This document shows positions 34,970 through 44,321 of a stretch of 64,000 nucleotides of DNA, piece after piece. A model generated the notes under the pieces. The model was not told the origin of the DNA. It did no database searches and saw only the letters and a list, made by a program, of their open reading frames with translations. Position numbers and translations under genes: made by a program. Each line of letters starts with the position of its first letter. Position 1 is the first letter of the stretch. Location of the stretch: contig CACFGV010000002.1 in NCBI GenBank assembly GCA_902565895.1, positions 59,971 through 123,970 of the forward strand, written 5' to 3'. Source of the DNA: K189A clade bacterium. GTDB taxonomy: Bacteria > Pseudomonadota > Gammaproteobacteria > Pseudomonadales > Azotimanducaceae.

Positions 34970-37117
34970 ATGGCGACTAGCGCTTTCACAATGTCAGATC
35001 TTCGACAGCTCACCGAGGGCTTCCGCGCTTCTTCGTTGGCTGTGCCGGCGGTCATTTTATTGATTTTGACAATGCTCATCCTGCCTCTGCCGCCAGTCAT
35101 GCTGGACATATTGTTTACCCTTAACATTCTATTGGCGTTGCTGGTGATTATGGTGGCCATAAACACTGCAACGCCGATGGAGTTTTCTTCATTTCCAACG
35201 GTCATTTTGTTCTCAACCATGCTGCGCCTCGGGTTGAACGTCGCGTCAACTCGGGTGGTGTTGCTGGAAGGGCATACCGGTGGAGACGCTGCGGGTCAGG
35301 TCATTGAGGCCTTTGGTGCCTTCGTGATCGGCGGCAACTACGTTGTTGGTTTTATCGTTTTCTCTATTTTGATGATCATCAACTTTATCGTCATCACCAA
35401 AGGTGCTGGGCGATCATCCGAGGTGGCCGCGCGCTTTACCCTAGATGCCATGCCTGGACGCCAAATGGCCATTGATGCCGATCTGAACGCAGGCATCATC
35501 GACCAAGACGAAGCGAAAGCCCGCCGCGCCCTGGTGTCTCAGGAATCTGACTTTTACGGCACCATGGACGGTGCATCGAAATTTGTACGTGGCGACGCCG
35601 TTGCCGGCATCCTGATTTTGTTAATCAACCTGATCGGCGGCGTGACTATTGGCTTGCTGCAATACGACCTAAGTTTTGACCAAGCCACAAAGGCTTATGT
35701 TTTGCTCACTATTGGTGATGGTTTGGTTGCGCAAATTCCCGCGCTCATTTTGTCTTTGTCCACGGCCTTGATCGTTACTCGCGTAACGACTACAGAATCT
35801 GCGCCAGAGCAGGCTGCCAGCCAATTGGCCAACCCTGCCGCGTTTTACATCGCAGGCACTATTCTGCTGTTACTCGGCATCATTCCTGGTATGCCCAACT
35901 TGGTGTTTTTGACCCTAGGTGCTTGCGCGCTCGGCCTAGGTTATTTGTCCCAACAAAAAATTACCCTCGCCGCCGAACAAGAAACCCTCAGCCCTCCAGA
36001 GGCGCCGCAACAAGGAGCCGCCGCACCCAAAGACCCCAACGAAGTAGACTGGGACGATGCGGCTCAGGTCGATGTTGTTAGCCTGGAATTAGGTTACGGC
36101 TTGATTCCCATGGTTGACGAGGAAAACGGCGGACGGCTGCTGAGTAGAATCAAGGGCATTCGTAAAAAGTTATCAGCCGAGATGGGCTTTTTGCTGCCGG
36201 CTATTCGAATACGCGATAACTTAGATAACGCGCCCGACAGTTACAGTATTGTCATCAACGGCTCGGTACGAGGTTCGGGCAACATTGAATCCGGCCGTGA
36301 AATGGCCATCAACCCAGGCAACGTCTTAACCCAGATTGAGGGCTCTCCAGCAAAGGAACCCGCTTTTGGCCTCGACGCTGTGTGGATCGATCCCGCAGAT
36401 CGCGAATACGCCCAAGCCAGCGGCTATACGGTTGTAGATCCCGGCACAGTCATTGCGACCCACCTCAACGCAGTAATTCAGAACAACGCCGCAGAGCTGA
36501 TGACTTTTGATGTGGCCCAAGAATTACTCGACCGCATTGAGCAAGCGTCACCTAAGCTTATCGAGGATCTGGTTCCCGAGAAGCTTTCTTTGGGAGCGAT
36601 TGTGCAAATTTTACAAAACCTATTGAACGAATCCGTGCCGCTGCGCGACATGCGCACGATTCTCGAGACCTTGGCCAGTGAGGTGGGGCGCACACAAAAC
36701 CCTCAAGCCCTTACCGCTGCCGTACGGCCTAAACTCGGTCGCTTGATCGTGCAGCAAATCATCGGCAGCGAGGAAACCCTACCAGTAATGACACTAGAGC
36801 CTGATCTGGAGCAACTGATGAATGAACTGGTGGGCCGTAGCGAAAACATTGACGAAATTGCATTGGAGCCGAATCTTGCAGACGGCTTGTTCCAATCTGT
36901 TCGTGAGTCTGTGCAGCAACTCGAAGATCAGGAATTGCCTGCCGTTATTGTGGTTTCGCCATTGATTAGACCTTGGCTTGCACGCCTACTGAGGCGCGTT
37001 ACCCGAGACCTAACCGTTTTATCTTATGTAGAAATTCCAGAGGATCAGGCGATTCGAGTGATTTCTACTATTTCAATTAACCGAGCCGAGCAAAACGCAG
37101 AGCAACCCAGCGTTTAA
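34970..37117 (+). CDS. flhA: Flagellar export gate protein FlhA
   Basis: Inner-membrane export gate of the flagellar type III apparatus. The 715 residues have about eight membrane helices in the first 330 (VILLILTMLILPLPPVMLD; FSSFPTVILFSTMLRLGLNV), the conserved FHIPEP region (FTLDAMPGRQMAIDADLNAG), and a cytoplasmic domain (LGYGLIPMVDEENGGRLLSR). It starts the flhA-flhF-flhG-fliA cluster. flhB is not in the window. Confidence 0.98.
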   Translation: MATSAFTMSDLRQLTEGFRASSLAVPAVILLILTMLILPLPPVMLDILFTLNILLALLVIMVAINTATPMEFSSFPTVILFSTMLRLGLNVASTRVVLLEGHTGGDAAGQVIEAFGAFVIGGNYVVGFIVFSILMIINFIVITKGAGRSSEVAARFTLDAMPGRQMAIDADLNAGIIDQDEAKARRALVSQESDFYGTMDGASKFVRGDAVAGILILLINLIGGVTIGLLQYDLSFDQATKAYVLLTIGDGLVAQIPALILSLSTALIVTRVTTTESAPEQAASQLANPAAFYIAGTILLLLGIIPGMPNLVFLTLGACALGLGYLSQQKITLAAEQETLSPPEAPQQGAAAPKDPNEVDWDDAAQVDVVSLELGYGLIPMVDEENGGRLLSRIKGIRKKLSAEMGFLLPAIRIRDNLDNAPDSYSIVINGSVRGSGNIESGREMAINPGNVLTQIEGSPAKEPAFGLDAVWIDPADREYAQASGYTVVDPGTVIATHLNAVIQNNAAELMTFDVAQELLDRIEQASPKLIEDLVPEKLSLGAIVQILQNLLNESVPLRDMRTILETLASEVGRTQNPQALTAAVRPKLGRLIVQQIIGSEETLPVMTLEPDLEQLMNELVGRSENIDEIALEPNLADGLFQSVRESVQQLEDQELPAVIVVSPLIRPWLARLLRRVTRDLTVLSYVEIPEDQAIRVISTISINRAEQNAEQPSV

Positions 37118-37139
37118 GCCAACAGCCTAAGGATAGGTC

Positions 37140-38141
37140 ATGGAACTAAAAAGACTGATTGCAGAGGATTCTAAAAGCGCACTGCAAAGCGTGCGCACAA
37201 CCTATGGCGAGGACGCACTCATTGTCTCCACCAATAAAATCGGCAGTAAAACTGAAGTCATCTGCGCGGTGGACTTAATGCCCGACAATGAACCCTTTAT
37301 TGAGGACAACGAAGCTAATCCAACGGTCAATCCCGCTCAGTCCAGCGCGGATGATGCCGCGCCATTTTCTGCAAGCCTCAATAAGGTGATGGACAACAAG
37401 ACCCCACCCAGTGACACGGGTCTAGCCGACCTTGTAGCCAACATTCAGCAGGAACTGCTCGAGCTTAGAGCATCCGTGGTGACCCACGTAGCTGCGAACC
37501 CTCATGAACTGCACCCTGAGCCAGAAAGCGGCACCGGTGCGTCACTGTGTGAACGGGCCATTCGACAACAATATGGCAGCCTACGCACTGTGCCATTGAA
37601 CGAACAACGGTCGTGGGAAGGTGCCCATGTCTTCTTTGGGCGGCCAGGTACCGGTAAAACGACTTGTATCGAGAATTTATTGGCGGCGCATTCTGACCCA
37701 AATGAGGAGGCGCGGCCTGCATTCGCATTAATTGCCCTGGGCGAACTAACCCACGACCATGCTCACGAACACTGGCTGAAACTGGCCCAACTGAGTCAGC
37801 GGTACGGTGCACTTTGCGCCCAAGCTAAGAGTTTCGAACACTTGGTAAGCCTGATCGAGAAGCTTAAAAATGGCCATACGATTCTCATCGACAGCCAAAT
37901 CGAGTGCGCCGATACGTTGCAACCTCTGCGGGAGCAAAACAGCGTCCAATTCCATCACTGTGTCGGTGCTGACTTCGCTCCGGAGACGGCCGCTAACAAC
38001 CCGGCAGTTGGACAGTCCACCATCATTACTCGGGCCGACTTAGCCTGTGACCTGAATCCCATGTTCGCCAAATTAGCGCAAGCGAAAGCTCAGATCACCG
38101 CAGTTTCCAGCAGCGTTGCTGCTATATCGGATCGAGATTAG
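37140..38141 (+). CDS. flhF: FlhF-like protein with degenerate GTPase domain
   Basis: In polar flagellates FlhF is an SRP-type GTPase that sets flagellar position. This protein has the typical B-domain start (MELKRLIAEDSKSALQSVRT, TYGEDALIVSTNKIG). It also has a P-loop GRPGTGKT at residues 167-174. At 333 residues it is about 100 short. The SRP-GTPase motifs after the P-loop are missing: the DTAGR position reads DSQIE (251-255), the usual TDTYRIGA segment reads ALGELTHDH, and no TKxD is seen. Position between flhA and flhG is standard. It may bind nucleotide but is unlikely to be a normal SRP-type GTPase. Confidence 0.85.
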   Translation: MELKRLIAEDSKSALQSVRTTYGEDALIVSTNKIGSKTEVICAVDLMPDNEPFIEDNEANPTVNPAQSSADDAAPFSASLNKVMDNKTPPSDTGLADLVANIQQELLELRASVVTHVAANPHELHPEPESGTGASLCERAIRQQYGSLRTVPLNEQRSWEGAHVFFGRPGTGKTTCIENLLAAHSDPNEEARPAFALIALGELTHDHAHEHWLKLAQLSQRYGALCAQAKSFEHLVSLIEKLKNGHTILIDSQIECADTLQPLREQNSVQFHHCVGADFAPETAANNPAVGQSTIITRADLACDLNPMFAKLAQAKAQITAVSSSVAAISDRD

Positions 38142-38197
38142 TCCTACTGATGGACGAACTCGCGTTACACTAAAGCGTATGTATTACAGAGCCCTAT

Positions 38198-38962
38198 ATG
38201 TCCTACACAGATAAACGCACTCACGTGATTGGCGTTGCCAGCGGCAAGGGCGGGGTAGGCAAAACCACTATTTCGGTCAATCTTGCCCTGGCCCTAATCG
38301 CCCAGGGCAAGAAAGTGGCATTACTGGATGCCGACCTTGGCCTGGCTAATGCACAGCTGTTGTTGGGTCTGAACGCGCCGTTTAATCTCAGCGATGTCAT
38401 AGCCGGCAAGAAAACCGTAGGCGAAGTGTCCATAACCAGCGACGAGGGGCTGATTCTTATCCCCGGCGCTTCTGGCGACGCAGAACTTGCCAATATCAAT
38501 GCATTAACCGCCCAGTCCTTGATTCAAAGTATTTTTGCTGAACACAGTGATCTGGACATTATTGTTGTGGATGCCGCAGCGGGACTGTCAGAGTCTAATC
38601 TGACGTTTATGCGGGCATGTGAGACACGCCTGGTCGTTTTGCAAGACGAACCTGCGTCCATTGCCGATGCTTACGGGCTTATTAAGCTACAGAGCAAAGA
38701 GCGGCGCATGGAAAAACTCTACGTCCTACCAAACCGTGTAGCTAATCAGAATTCTGGTCGCGATCTGTTTAAAAAAATGAACGGTGTGTGTATGCGCTTT
38801 TTAGAAGAACCGGTGAGCTATATCCATGCGATAGAGGAAGATAGCGTGTTAACTTTAGCTACACGCAAACGAGAAAACATTTTCAAGAACTACGGTCACA
38901 GCAAGTCCGCAAAAAACTTTAGTGCGCTTGCCGAGGCGTTGGTAAAGAGTAATTTAGAGTAA
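38198..38962 (+). CDS. flhG: FlhG/FleN, MinD-like flagellar number regulator
   Basis: ATPase of the MinD/ParA family, 254 residues. It has the deviant Walker [51 protein letters not shown] (Walker B region, with Ala where many FlhG have Thr) and [15 protein letters not shown]. In polar flagellates it limits flagellar number and acts on FlhF and FleQ/FlrA. Its partner FlhF is degenerate here. Confidence 0.95.
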   Translation: MSYTDKRTHVIGVASGKGGVGKTTISVNLALALIAQGKKVALLDADLGLANAQLLLGLNAPFNLSDVIAGKKTVGEVSITSDEGLILIPGASGDAELANINALTAQSLIQSIFAEHSDLDIIVVDAAAGLSESNLTFMRACETRLVVLQDEPASIADAYGLIKLQSKERRMEKLYVLPNRVANQNSGRDLFKKMNGVCMRFLEEPVSYIHAIEEDSVLTLATRKRENIFKNYGHSKSAKNFSALAEALVKSNLE

Positions 38963-38996
38963 TAGCATTCCGGTTGATCAATGAGTAGTTATCTTC

Positions 38997-39698
38997 ATGG
39001 CTGATATTGACGCGTACAAAAGGCAGCTCTTAGATGTCGACAGCTCTGTAACCAATCAGTATACGCTGGTTCGCCGTGTCGCTTATCATCTGCGCTCACG
39101 TCTGCCCAGTAACATTTCTACCGATGATCTCGTGCAAGCGGGGATGGAAGGCCTACTGCAAGCCAAGTCCGCTTTCGATCATAGCCGTGGCATTAACTTT
39201 GAACTGTTCGCAAAAACACGAATTCGCGGTGCAATGTTGGATGAAGTACGGCGCATCTCGTTTTCTACGCGCTCCGTTGTCTCTACCAAACGCGAACATG
39301 AAAAGGTGATCAGCGAGCTGACCCAGGCACTGGGTAGGGCACCGAAAAACCAGGAAATAGCCGAAAGACTAGGCAAGACCACCGAGGAATATGAACGTGA
39401 ACGCTTACTCGCAGAGAGCGCAGACGTAGTCAGCAGCGACACCGCGCCCGAGTACTTTGAGGAGGTGGACGAAAGTTTGCGCAACCCCGAGCAGGCACTC
39501 GAGCATTCTGAGCTTATTGAGAACCTTGCAGAGTCAATCGAGCAACTGCCGGAACGCACCCAACAGATATTGGCGTTGTATTACCAAGAAGAAATGAACC
39601 TTAAAGAAATTGGCGCTATTTTGGATGTTTCGGAGTCACGAATCAGCCAGATACTCTCGGAAACCGCGGGCAAACTAAGGGTTTTAATGACCCGCTAG
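38997..39698 (+). CDS. fliA: Flagellar sigma factor FliA (sigma-28)
   Basis: Sigma factor for late flagellar genes, 233 residues. Region 2 reads LVRRVAYHLRSRLPSNISTD and FELFAKTRIRGAMLDEVRR. Region 4 reads LPERTQQILALYYQEEMNLK with ISQILSETAGKL. It would read the sigma-28 sites at 3728, 5658, 13716 and 30244. It ends the flhA-flhF-flhG-fliA cluster and marks the edge of the flagellar locus. Confidence 0.97.
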   Translation: MADIDAYKRQLLDVDSSVTNQYTLVRRVAYHLRSRLPSNISTDDLVQAGMEGLLQAKSAFDHSRGINFELFAKTRIRGAMLDEVRRISFSTRSVVSTKREHEKVISELTQALGRAPKNQEIAERLGKTTEEYERERLLAESADVVSSDTAPEYFEEVDESLRNPEQALEHSELIENLAESIEQLPERTQQILALYYQEEMNLKEIGAILDVSESRISQILSETAGKLRVLMTR

Positions 39699-39832
39699 GG
39701 GCGACGTCGCTTGATGCTTCCGGCCACCCAATTACTCCACAGCTGCAAAGTGTTTTTGGCTAACAAGTTAGCTTTGTACACCTTGTATTAAAAATTGAAG
39801 AAAACTCAATGTACTTTTCTTCTACTAGGTCA

Positions 39833-40219
39833 CTAAACCGTTTTGTTTACCTTGTTGTGAATCAACACAAATAAACCCGCTCCAATTACAGTCCATAGAA
39901 TATCATTCCAATCAAAGACACCTCTCCCCGGTGCGAAAATTGTAATGAACTCATTACCAATTAGCCCCAACAGGGAGATCACGACCGACCAATAGAGTCG
40001 GTTTTCAAATAGGGATGACTCCGGTTTAGTTACTTCTGGGATCATTACATATAACAGAGCAGGTAAACCAACACCTGGCAAGAAGTTTGGAGCAATCCCA
40101 AGAAGATAAACTATTACTCCATTATCACCATCATAATTTGGTCTTATGTAATCTTGGACTGTAGGAAAAAGCAGAAAAGAAATTATAAAAACTGCGTAAT
40201 AAACGGAGTTTCTATTCAT
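39833..40219 (-). CDS. Small hypothetical membrane protein
   Basis: A 128-residue protein with four predicted membrane helices: VYYAVFIISFLLFPT, VIVYLLGIAPNFLPGVGLPA, LYWSVVISLLGLIGNEFITI and DILWTVIGAGLFVLIH. I do not recognise a named family. The local sequence is visibly richer in A+T than the flagellar genes, and it begins the accessory block before glmS. Confidence 0.7.
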   Translation of the reverse strand: MNRNSVYYAVFIISFLLFPTVQDYIRPNYDGDNGVIVYLLGIAPNFLPGVGLPALLYVMIPEVTKPESSLFENRLYWSVVISLLGLIGNEFITIFAPGRGVFDWNDILWTVIGAGLFVLIHNKVNKTV

Positions 40220-40612
40220 TTATTTTGTTTCTGTTATTTGCACAAGCAGGAAGCCTTTCTTTATTCGACCGTCACGGACACGACAACCTATGGGGTCTTT
40301 AATCCACCCGCCAACCTTAGGTTTACTCTTACAGTAAAGACGACCAGTTTAGTTGGGAGACCTTATTCGATATACCAACACAAACTTGCCACCCAAATAA
40401 TCCACCTTCGCGAAGAAAAAGGTATGACCTTCCCTGACATTGCGGATTGGTTAAACAAGAACGGATACACAACACCCAGAGGGAAAACCTTCACCAATCC
40501 TCACGCACATTCCATTTACACCAAGTTCTATAAGAGACAGGAACGATTCGGGAAAACCTCTTACTCTCAAGTCAGTGATATTGCAATTCGTTACAACAAA
40601 AGTGCGGATTAG
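40154..40612 (+). CDS. Small recombinase-like DNA-binding protein or fragment
   Basis: The convincing part is the C-terminal 80 residues (about 40370-40612): LATQIIHLREEKGMTFPDIA, DWLNKNGYTTPRGKTFTN and HAHSIYTKF. This resembles the 'Recombinase' region of large serine recombinases, in which a helix-turn-helix is followed by G-T-P-R-G. The first third overlaps the start of the opposite-strand membrane protein and is probably not translated. No catalytic serine domain is encoded upstream. It could be a free DNA-binding protein or the remnant of a lost recombinase. Confidence 0.45.
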   Translation: MDCRKKQKRNYKNCVINGVSIHLFCFCYLHKQEAFLYSTVTDTTTYGVFNPPANLRFTLTVKTTSLVGRPYSIYQHKLATQIIHLREEKGMTFPDIADWLNKNGYTTPRGKTFTNPHAHSIYTKFYKRQERFGKTSYSQVSDIAIRYNKSAD

Positions 40613-40745
40613 GGTGCGGAAAACACATCTTGCGTGCCTAAGACACCTCTCCCATAGATGGTGGAATAACCCTGCGAACAACACATAGTTCTACTACGAG
40701 GTGCTGAGAATGTTTTCAGCGGCGTTTTCGATGTTAGACAAATAA

Positions 40746-40758
40746 CCCCGCACGATTA
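40746..40758 (+). repeat. Left copy of a 13-bp inverted repeat flanking the accessory genes
   Basis: CCCCGCACGATTA, the exact reverse complement of 44206-44218. The two copies enclose 3473 bp that hold the GIY-YIG nuclease and four small genes. It lies 9 bases beyond the nuclease stop. GGTGGAATAA, as at the glmS stop, occurs just outside at 40662-40671. Confidence 0.55.
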
Positions 40759-40766
40759 GAGCATGA

Positions 40767-42200
40767 CTAGTAAATAACTTGGAACTCGTTGCCCATTAAA
40801 TCCACGTTCTCACCTTTTAAAAACTTTTTGGCACGTTTTATCGGCACCCCAGTTTTACGACAAAAAGCATTCAGAGAATTGAACGTCTCACCGGTATTCA
40901 GATGATAGATGCGAAACTTGCCGCGTGTATCGAGACTCTCAAGATGCTTCTTCGTTAAAATCGGTTCGCCGTCCGGATCGGTATATGCAAAACGTAATCT
41001 CTCACCCCTACATCTGACGCTTTTCGCTTTGCCAGCAGCGCATTTACCTATTTGCCCGGAATTTACCTGATAGTGCATACCTGCAAGAGATAAATTTTCG
41101 AAGGTTTCGTCATCATTTAGGCACATTACCCGTCGAATAACCTTTTTCGCGACCTCGTGATGCTTGTCCTTGAAGATCGGATTTCCTTGCTCATCTACAA
41201 ATGCGATTCGCCAATGTTCAGTATGAGTTCGATCACCTTCACAGACGCTTTTTACATGTGACGTACTTGTAAGATGCAGACTATCGCCTAAGGACTTTAG
41301 GTCGTTAAAAAAATATAAATTCTCTCTTTTTTGGTCGTTGATATGCCAAGCGACATATGAAGAGCGATCTTTATCCTCCAATTTTTGCAACGCGACTGTG
41401 TGATTGTCTTTTCTAACTTCCTGTCCGTTTTCGTCCAAGTAACAAAAGACCCACTTCTTCTTGACCAAGTATGAACCTCCACTCGCGTTTGTGCTGATTG
41501 TCGTGTGTGAGACATTGTGTTCATCTGCTGCTTCGTTTGCGTTTTTGAATACCTTGTCCGTAACGAGGTTTTTAACCTTCCGTGCGGACAATCCGATCAC
41601 GCTATTCGTGGAATGACCGTCTTTTAAAATCGGTTTGTTATCCAGATCTAACCACGCGAAACGCGATCCGTTCTGTAGCATCTTTCCGGTGTCACAACTG
41701 TTGCGTATTGTGGATTTTGACTCGTTTTCTGTTTCCGAAGCATGTGCCAAACTTCGATAAAACTTTTCTGTTGTCAAATTGATTACCGGTTTCAGCACGC
41801 CCGCTTCGCGACGATAGAGATCAGACTCGGCGTTAGGATTGAAAGGTCTTTTAATTTTTGGTTTCAAAACTGCGTGTCTATCCGAGTTCTTTTTGTTGTG
41901 TACTGTGTTCAGTAACTCAACACTTGAGTAGGCAAATTGTTTGATGTACTCCTTCTCGATTTCGAGGACTCTGTCACTGTCACATTCCCTAAGAACATCC
42001 CATTCCCAATTTGAAAATCCCGTTTGCACCAGAGCGTCATGGAACTTGACCCCATCCCGTTTTAACGCACTTGTCTCATGCTCTTCCTTCCGTTCTAGCA
42101 GTGACCGGTCTGTTTTTCCTATATAAATTTCCGTTTTATCGAGTTTGCTACTGACTATATAAATAATCGAATTGCCGTCCTGCGGTTTGAAATCTTGCAT
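40767..42200 (-). CDS. GIY-YIG nuclease with five tandem IENR1/NUMOD-like repeats
   Basis: A 477-residue protein. Residues about 11-100 form a GIY-YIG nuclease domain: IIYIVSSKL in place of GIY, EIYIGKTDRS with the YIG element, a following RKEEH, a Glu in LEIEKEYIKQF and a closing LLN. After a basic linker come five related units at about 139-196, 209-267, 283-347, 357-419 and 429-477. Each runs like V-N-L-T-F-(S/N)-A, a short helix pair, G-R-x-A-(W/Y)-D-G-PI-KD-H, as in the intron-encoded nuclease repeat that binds DNA in homing enzymes. No intron or split host gene is visible, so it is free-standing. It shares an operon with the small gene upstream (12-base gap). Function could be homing, restriction or phage defence. 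Confidence 0.8.
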   Translation of the reverse strand: MQDFKPQDGNSIIYIVSSKLDKTEIYIGKTDRSLLERKEEHETSALKRDGVKFHDALVQTGFSNWEWDVLRECDSDRVLEIEKEYIKQFAYSSVELLNTVHNKKNSDRHAVLKPKIKRPFNPNAESDLYRREAGVLKPVINLTTEKFYRSLAHASETENESKSTIRNSCDTGKMLQNGSRFAWLDLDNKPILKDGHSTNSVIGLSARKVKNLVTDKVFKNANEAADEHNVSHTTISTNASGGSYLVKKKWVFCYLDENGQEVRKDNHTVALQKLEDKDRSSYVAWHINDQKRENLYFFNDLKSLGDSLHLTSTSHVKSVCEGDRTHTEHWRIAFVDEQGNPIFKDKHHEVAKKVIRRVMCLNDDETFENLSLAGMHYQVNSGQIGKCAAGKAKSVRCRGERLRFAYTDPDGEPILTKKHLESLDTRGKFRIYHLNTGETFNSLNAFCRKTGVPIKRAKKFLKGENVDLMGNEFQVIY

Positions 42201-42212
42201 CGGTATTCTTTT

Positions 42213-42482
42213 CTAAGGGGTAAAAGTCTCATCTAAAACAAAGAGTTCAACACCGCCGGTGATCTTGTCGTTTGCCATTGCTTCTGCTGTTGCTGGGTCA
42301 TTAAAAACCCTCATAAACTCATCAACATCATTCGTCTCAAAAACTCCGATCACGGAGTTCCCTTCAGTCGCTCCCATATACGCAACGGACACTCCCTGAC
42401 TCTTGAACAAATCTCCGTGTGTCTTGAAACCTTCTCTCCACGCGTCCACATCTTCAACTTCTGCTCTAACTGCTATTAACAT
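42213..42482 (-). CDS. Small dimeric alpha-beta barrel protein
   Basis: Eighty-nine residues with a ferredoxin-like pattern: LIAVRAEVEDVDAWREGFKT, VSVAYMGATEGNSVIGVFE and VFNDPATAEAMAND. This fits the antibiotic-biosynthesis-monooxygenase-like/DUF3764 class, in which many members have no known substrate. GGAG precedes the ATG by 7 bases. It is 12 bases upstream of the GIY-YIG gene and probably co-transcribed. Confidence 0.7.
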   Translation of the reverse strand: MLIAVRAEVEDVDAWREGFKTHGDLFKSQGVSVAYMGATEGNSVIGVFETNDVDEFMRVFNDPATAEAMANDKITGGVELFVLDETFTP

Positions 42483-42610
42483 TTCGTTCTCCTTCTTGGT
42501 CGAAGATTAATTATTACATCGATTCTGGTTTTCTCGTGGAGCAAAAAATCACACTATCGAAACACGTAAGGGCGTAGGTTGTTGATACACAAAAACTCTG
42601 GGAGACGATT

Positions 42611-43069
42611 ATGAAGGTACTACTCGTTGCGATACTCGCATGTTTTGGCGTGAATGCCCTTGCGGACGATCATAAGGGTTCAGATAGTCCGGAAGTAACT
42701 CCCACTGAGACTTTGTATGTTTACATGGATCATTTTAATAATGAGGACATGGAAGCACTTAATGAGATGTTAGAACCGCCTTTTTTCTTTGTGAGAGGAA
42801 CAGATAGAGGTGTCTATGGTAAGTATGAAGATTTTGTAGACTTCCAAGGATTACGAAATAGTGGATGGAACTACTCAAAAATAGACTCAACTGAAATGAT
42901 TTATGAAGATCCGAAAACAGCAATGATAAATTGGATTTTCTCTAGGTACGACAAAGACGATAACGTTACTGCAACTCAATCAGTCGATTATTTATTGATG
43001 AACGTTAATGGTGTTTGGAAAATCAAGGGTGCATTTACTCCAACAAATTTTAGCACTGGACAAGAATAG
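42611..43069 (+). CDS. Secreted NTF2-like protein
   Basis: A 152-residue protein with a clear signal peptide (VLLVAILACFGVNALA) and a mature part of NTF2/SnoaL-like form: ETLYVYMDHFNNEDMEALNE, then MINWIFSRYDKD and YLLMNVNGVWKIKGAF. Such folds bind small molecules or have no known role. The ATG follows GGGAGACG. The gene is strongly A+T rich. Confidence 0.72.
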   Translation: MKVLLVAILACFGVNALADDHKGSDSPEVTPTETLYVYMDHFNNEDMEALNEMLEPPFFFVRGTDRGVYGKYEDFVDFQGLRNSGWNYSKIDSTEMIYEDPKTAMINWIFSRYDKDDNVTATQSVDYLLMNVNGVWKIKGAFTPTNFSTGQE

Positions 43070-43143
43070 GGGAACTCAGTCCAAAAACACTCCACAATAG
43101 ACTGTAGAAATTGTAACGAACGAACTCTCGATGACCCCTTGGG

Positions 43144-43524
43144 TCAATTGATCTCGACCGCGTGAATTTTGAGTGTTGCAAGGTCAATAAGTTCCAGAAC
43201 CTTCGCATTGGTAGAGGTCAACACAACAGATGGCGCGCATCCGGCATTGAATGCCTCTAACCATCTAGTCGCACAAATGCACCACTGATCACCGGGTTTG
43301 AGTCCTGCGAAACCAAACTCTGGTCGCGCCGTTATGAGGTCATTGCCCTGACTGAGCGAGTATTGGAGAAAACCATCATCCACGCGAGCACAGACAAAGT
43401 GTTTACCGATGTCTTCAGAATCCGCGTCGCAACAACCAGTTCGAAAAAAACCAGTGATTGGATCCATAGAACAAGACTGAAGAGGATCACCAAATACGTT
43501 GGTTTGATTTTCTAGCGGTTGCAC
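43144..43524 (-). CDS. DUF2237-family protein
   Basis: Residues from NVFGDPLQSCSMDPITGFFR through TGCCDADSEDIGKHFVCARV, FLQYSLSQGNDLITARPEF and GLKPGDQWCICATRWLEAF match the DUF2237 family, small conserved bacterial proteins of unknown function with many cysteines. The GTG at 43524 gives the family's usual size of about 126 residues. The frame is open back to 43620, with an ATG at 43602 as an alternative. Confidence 0.8.
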   Translation of the reverse strand: MQPLENQTNVFGDPLQSCSMDPITGFFRTGCCDADSEDIGKHFVCARVDDGFLQYSLSQGNDLITARPEFGFAGLKPGDQWCICATRWLEAFNAGCAPSVVLTSTNAKVLELIDLATLKIHAVEIN

Positions 43525-43637
43525 TGTTTTTTCTCGGTTATTTTCTCTTCTTCTAGCGGATGGATGCACTTCAAATTTCAGAATCCAAAGGGATTCCACC
43601 ATGATTGACGGACTCTTCAATACACATATCAGAAGCG

Positions 43638-44168
43638 CTATCTTAAAACGTTCAACTTATCTCTCATAAGTCGTTCCTCCTCACTTTGATTGTCTTCTGA
43701 AACTGACTCGCCATCATAAATTTCCTTCTCAAACCACTCGACAAATTCGTAGTCCCTGTTCAGTTTCCAGTTGCGCCATACGTTCTTTGCATTCGGGGTC
43801 TTCATCACGCCCAGTTTCAACTGACGCATTCTCGTGTTCAGGTGACTCTCGTCCACTAAACCAACTTTCACTTTGTCGTAAACATCAAAAATATCCACAA
43901 GATAAGTCAAGATTGCCATTTGAATGCGCCACGAATCTGTAGGCGTAAGTGATTCGGAAGACCAATCGAGAGACATGAACTCCGCATATTCGCCATCTCT
44001 GGACGTTTGGAAGTAGCGGTCGTACAACCGTTGAGTTAAGGAGTGACCGAATTGCGCTCTAGTGATCTGGTTTTGCTGTCTTATTTGTTTACCTAAGTAA
44101 ATCAAAGAAAATATGACACCTAATGACCCGATGAATTCTCCAATATTGCCTAGATCGTCTATGTTCAT
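43638..44168 (-). CDS. Hypothetical protein with one N-terminal membrane helix
   Basis: About 176 residues. After a short start, IGEFIGSLGVIFSLIYLGKQ is a membrane helix, followed by IRQQNQITRAQFGHSLTQRL and a charged helical cytoplasmic part. I know this layout from many uncharacterised marine bacterial proteins but not a function. The ATG at 44168 follows an AGGGA element and is preferred to one at 44177. Confidence 0.65.
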   Translation of the reverse strand: MNIDDLGNIGEFIGSLGVIFSLIYLGKQIRQQNQITRAQFGHSLTQRLYDRYFQTSRDGEYAEFMSLDWSSESLTPTDSWRIQMAILTYLVDIFDVYDKVKVGLVDESHLNTRMRQLKLGVMKTPNAKNVWRNWKLNRDYEFVEWFEKEIYDGESVSEDNQSEEERLMRDKLNVLR

Positions 44169-44205
44169 AACTGGCATCCCTGCTTTTTTGATTGTTCATA
44201 ATATT

Positions 44206-44218
44206 TAATCGTGCGGGG
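44206..44218 (-). repeat. Right copy of the 13-bp inverted repeat
   Basis: TAATCGTGCGGGG on the plus strand, exact reverse complement of 40746-40758. It sits upstream of the hypothetical gene at 43638-44168 and about 130 bases from the glmS stop. Confidence 0.55.
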
Positions 44219-44321
44219 CGACTAGTCAAAAGAACCCCAAAAAGAAATCTGCGGTTCACGACGTAAAGGAAGGGAAGAAAAAGGCAAAAGGGGTGATTCC
44301 ACCGATTCCAAGGGGTCGCGG

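Noticed and set aside
39740..39832. Terminator after fliA
   Set aside because: GCTAAC-AA-GTTAGC has a loop too short to form as drawn and no proper T run follows.
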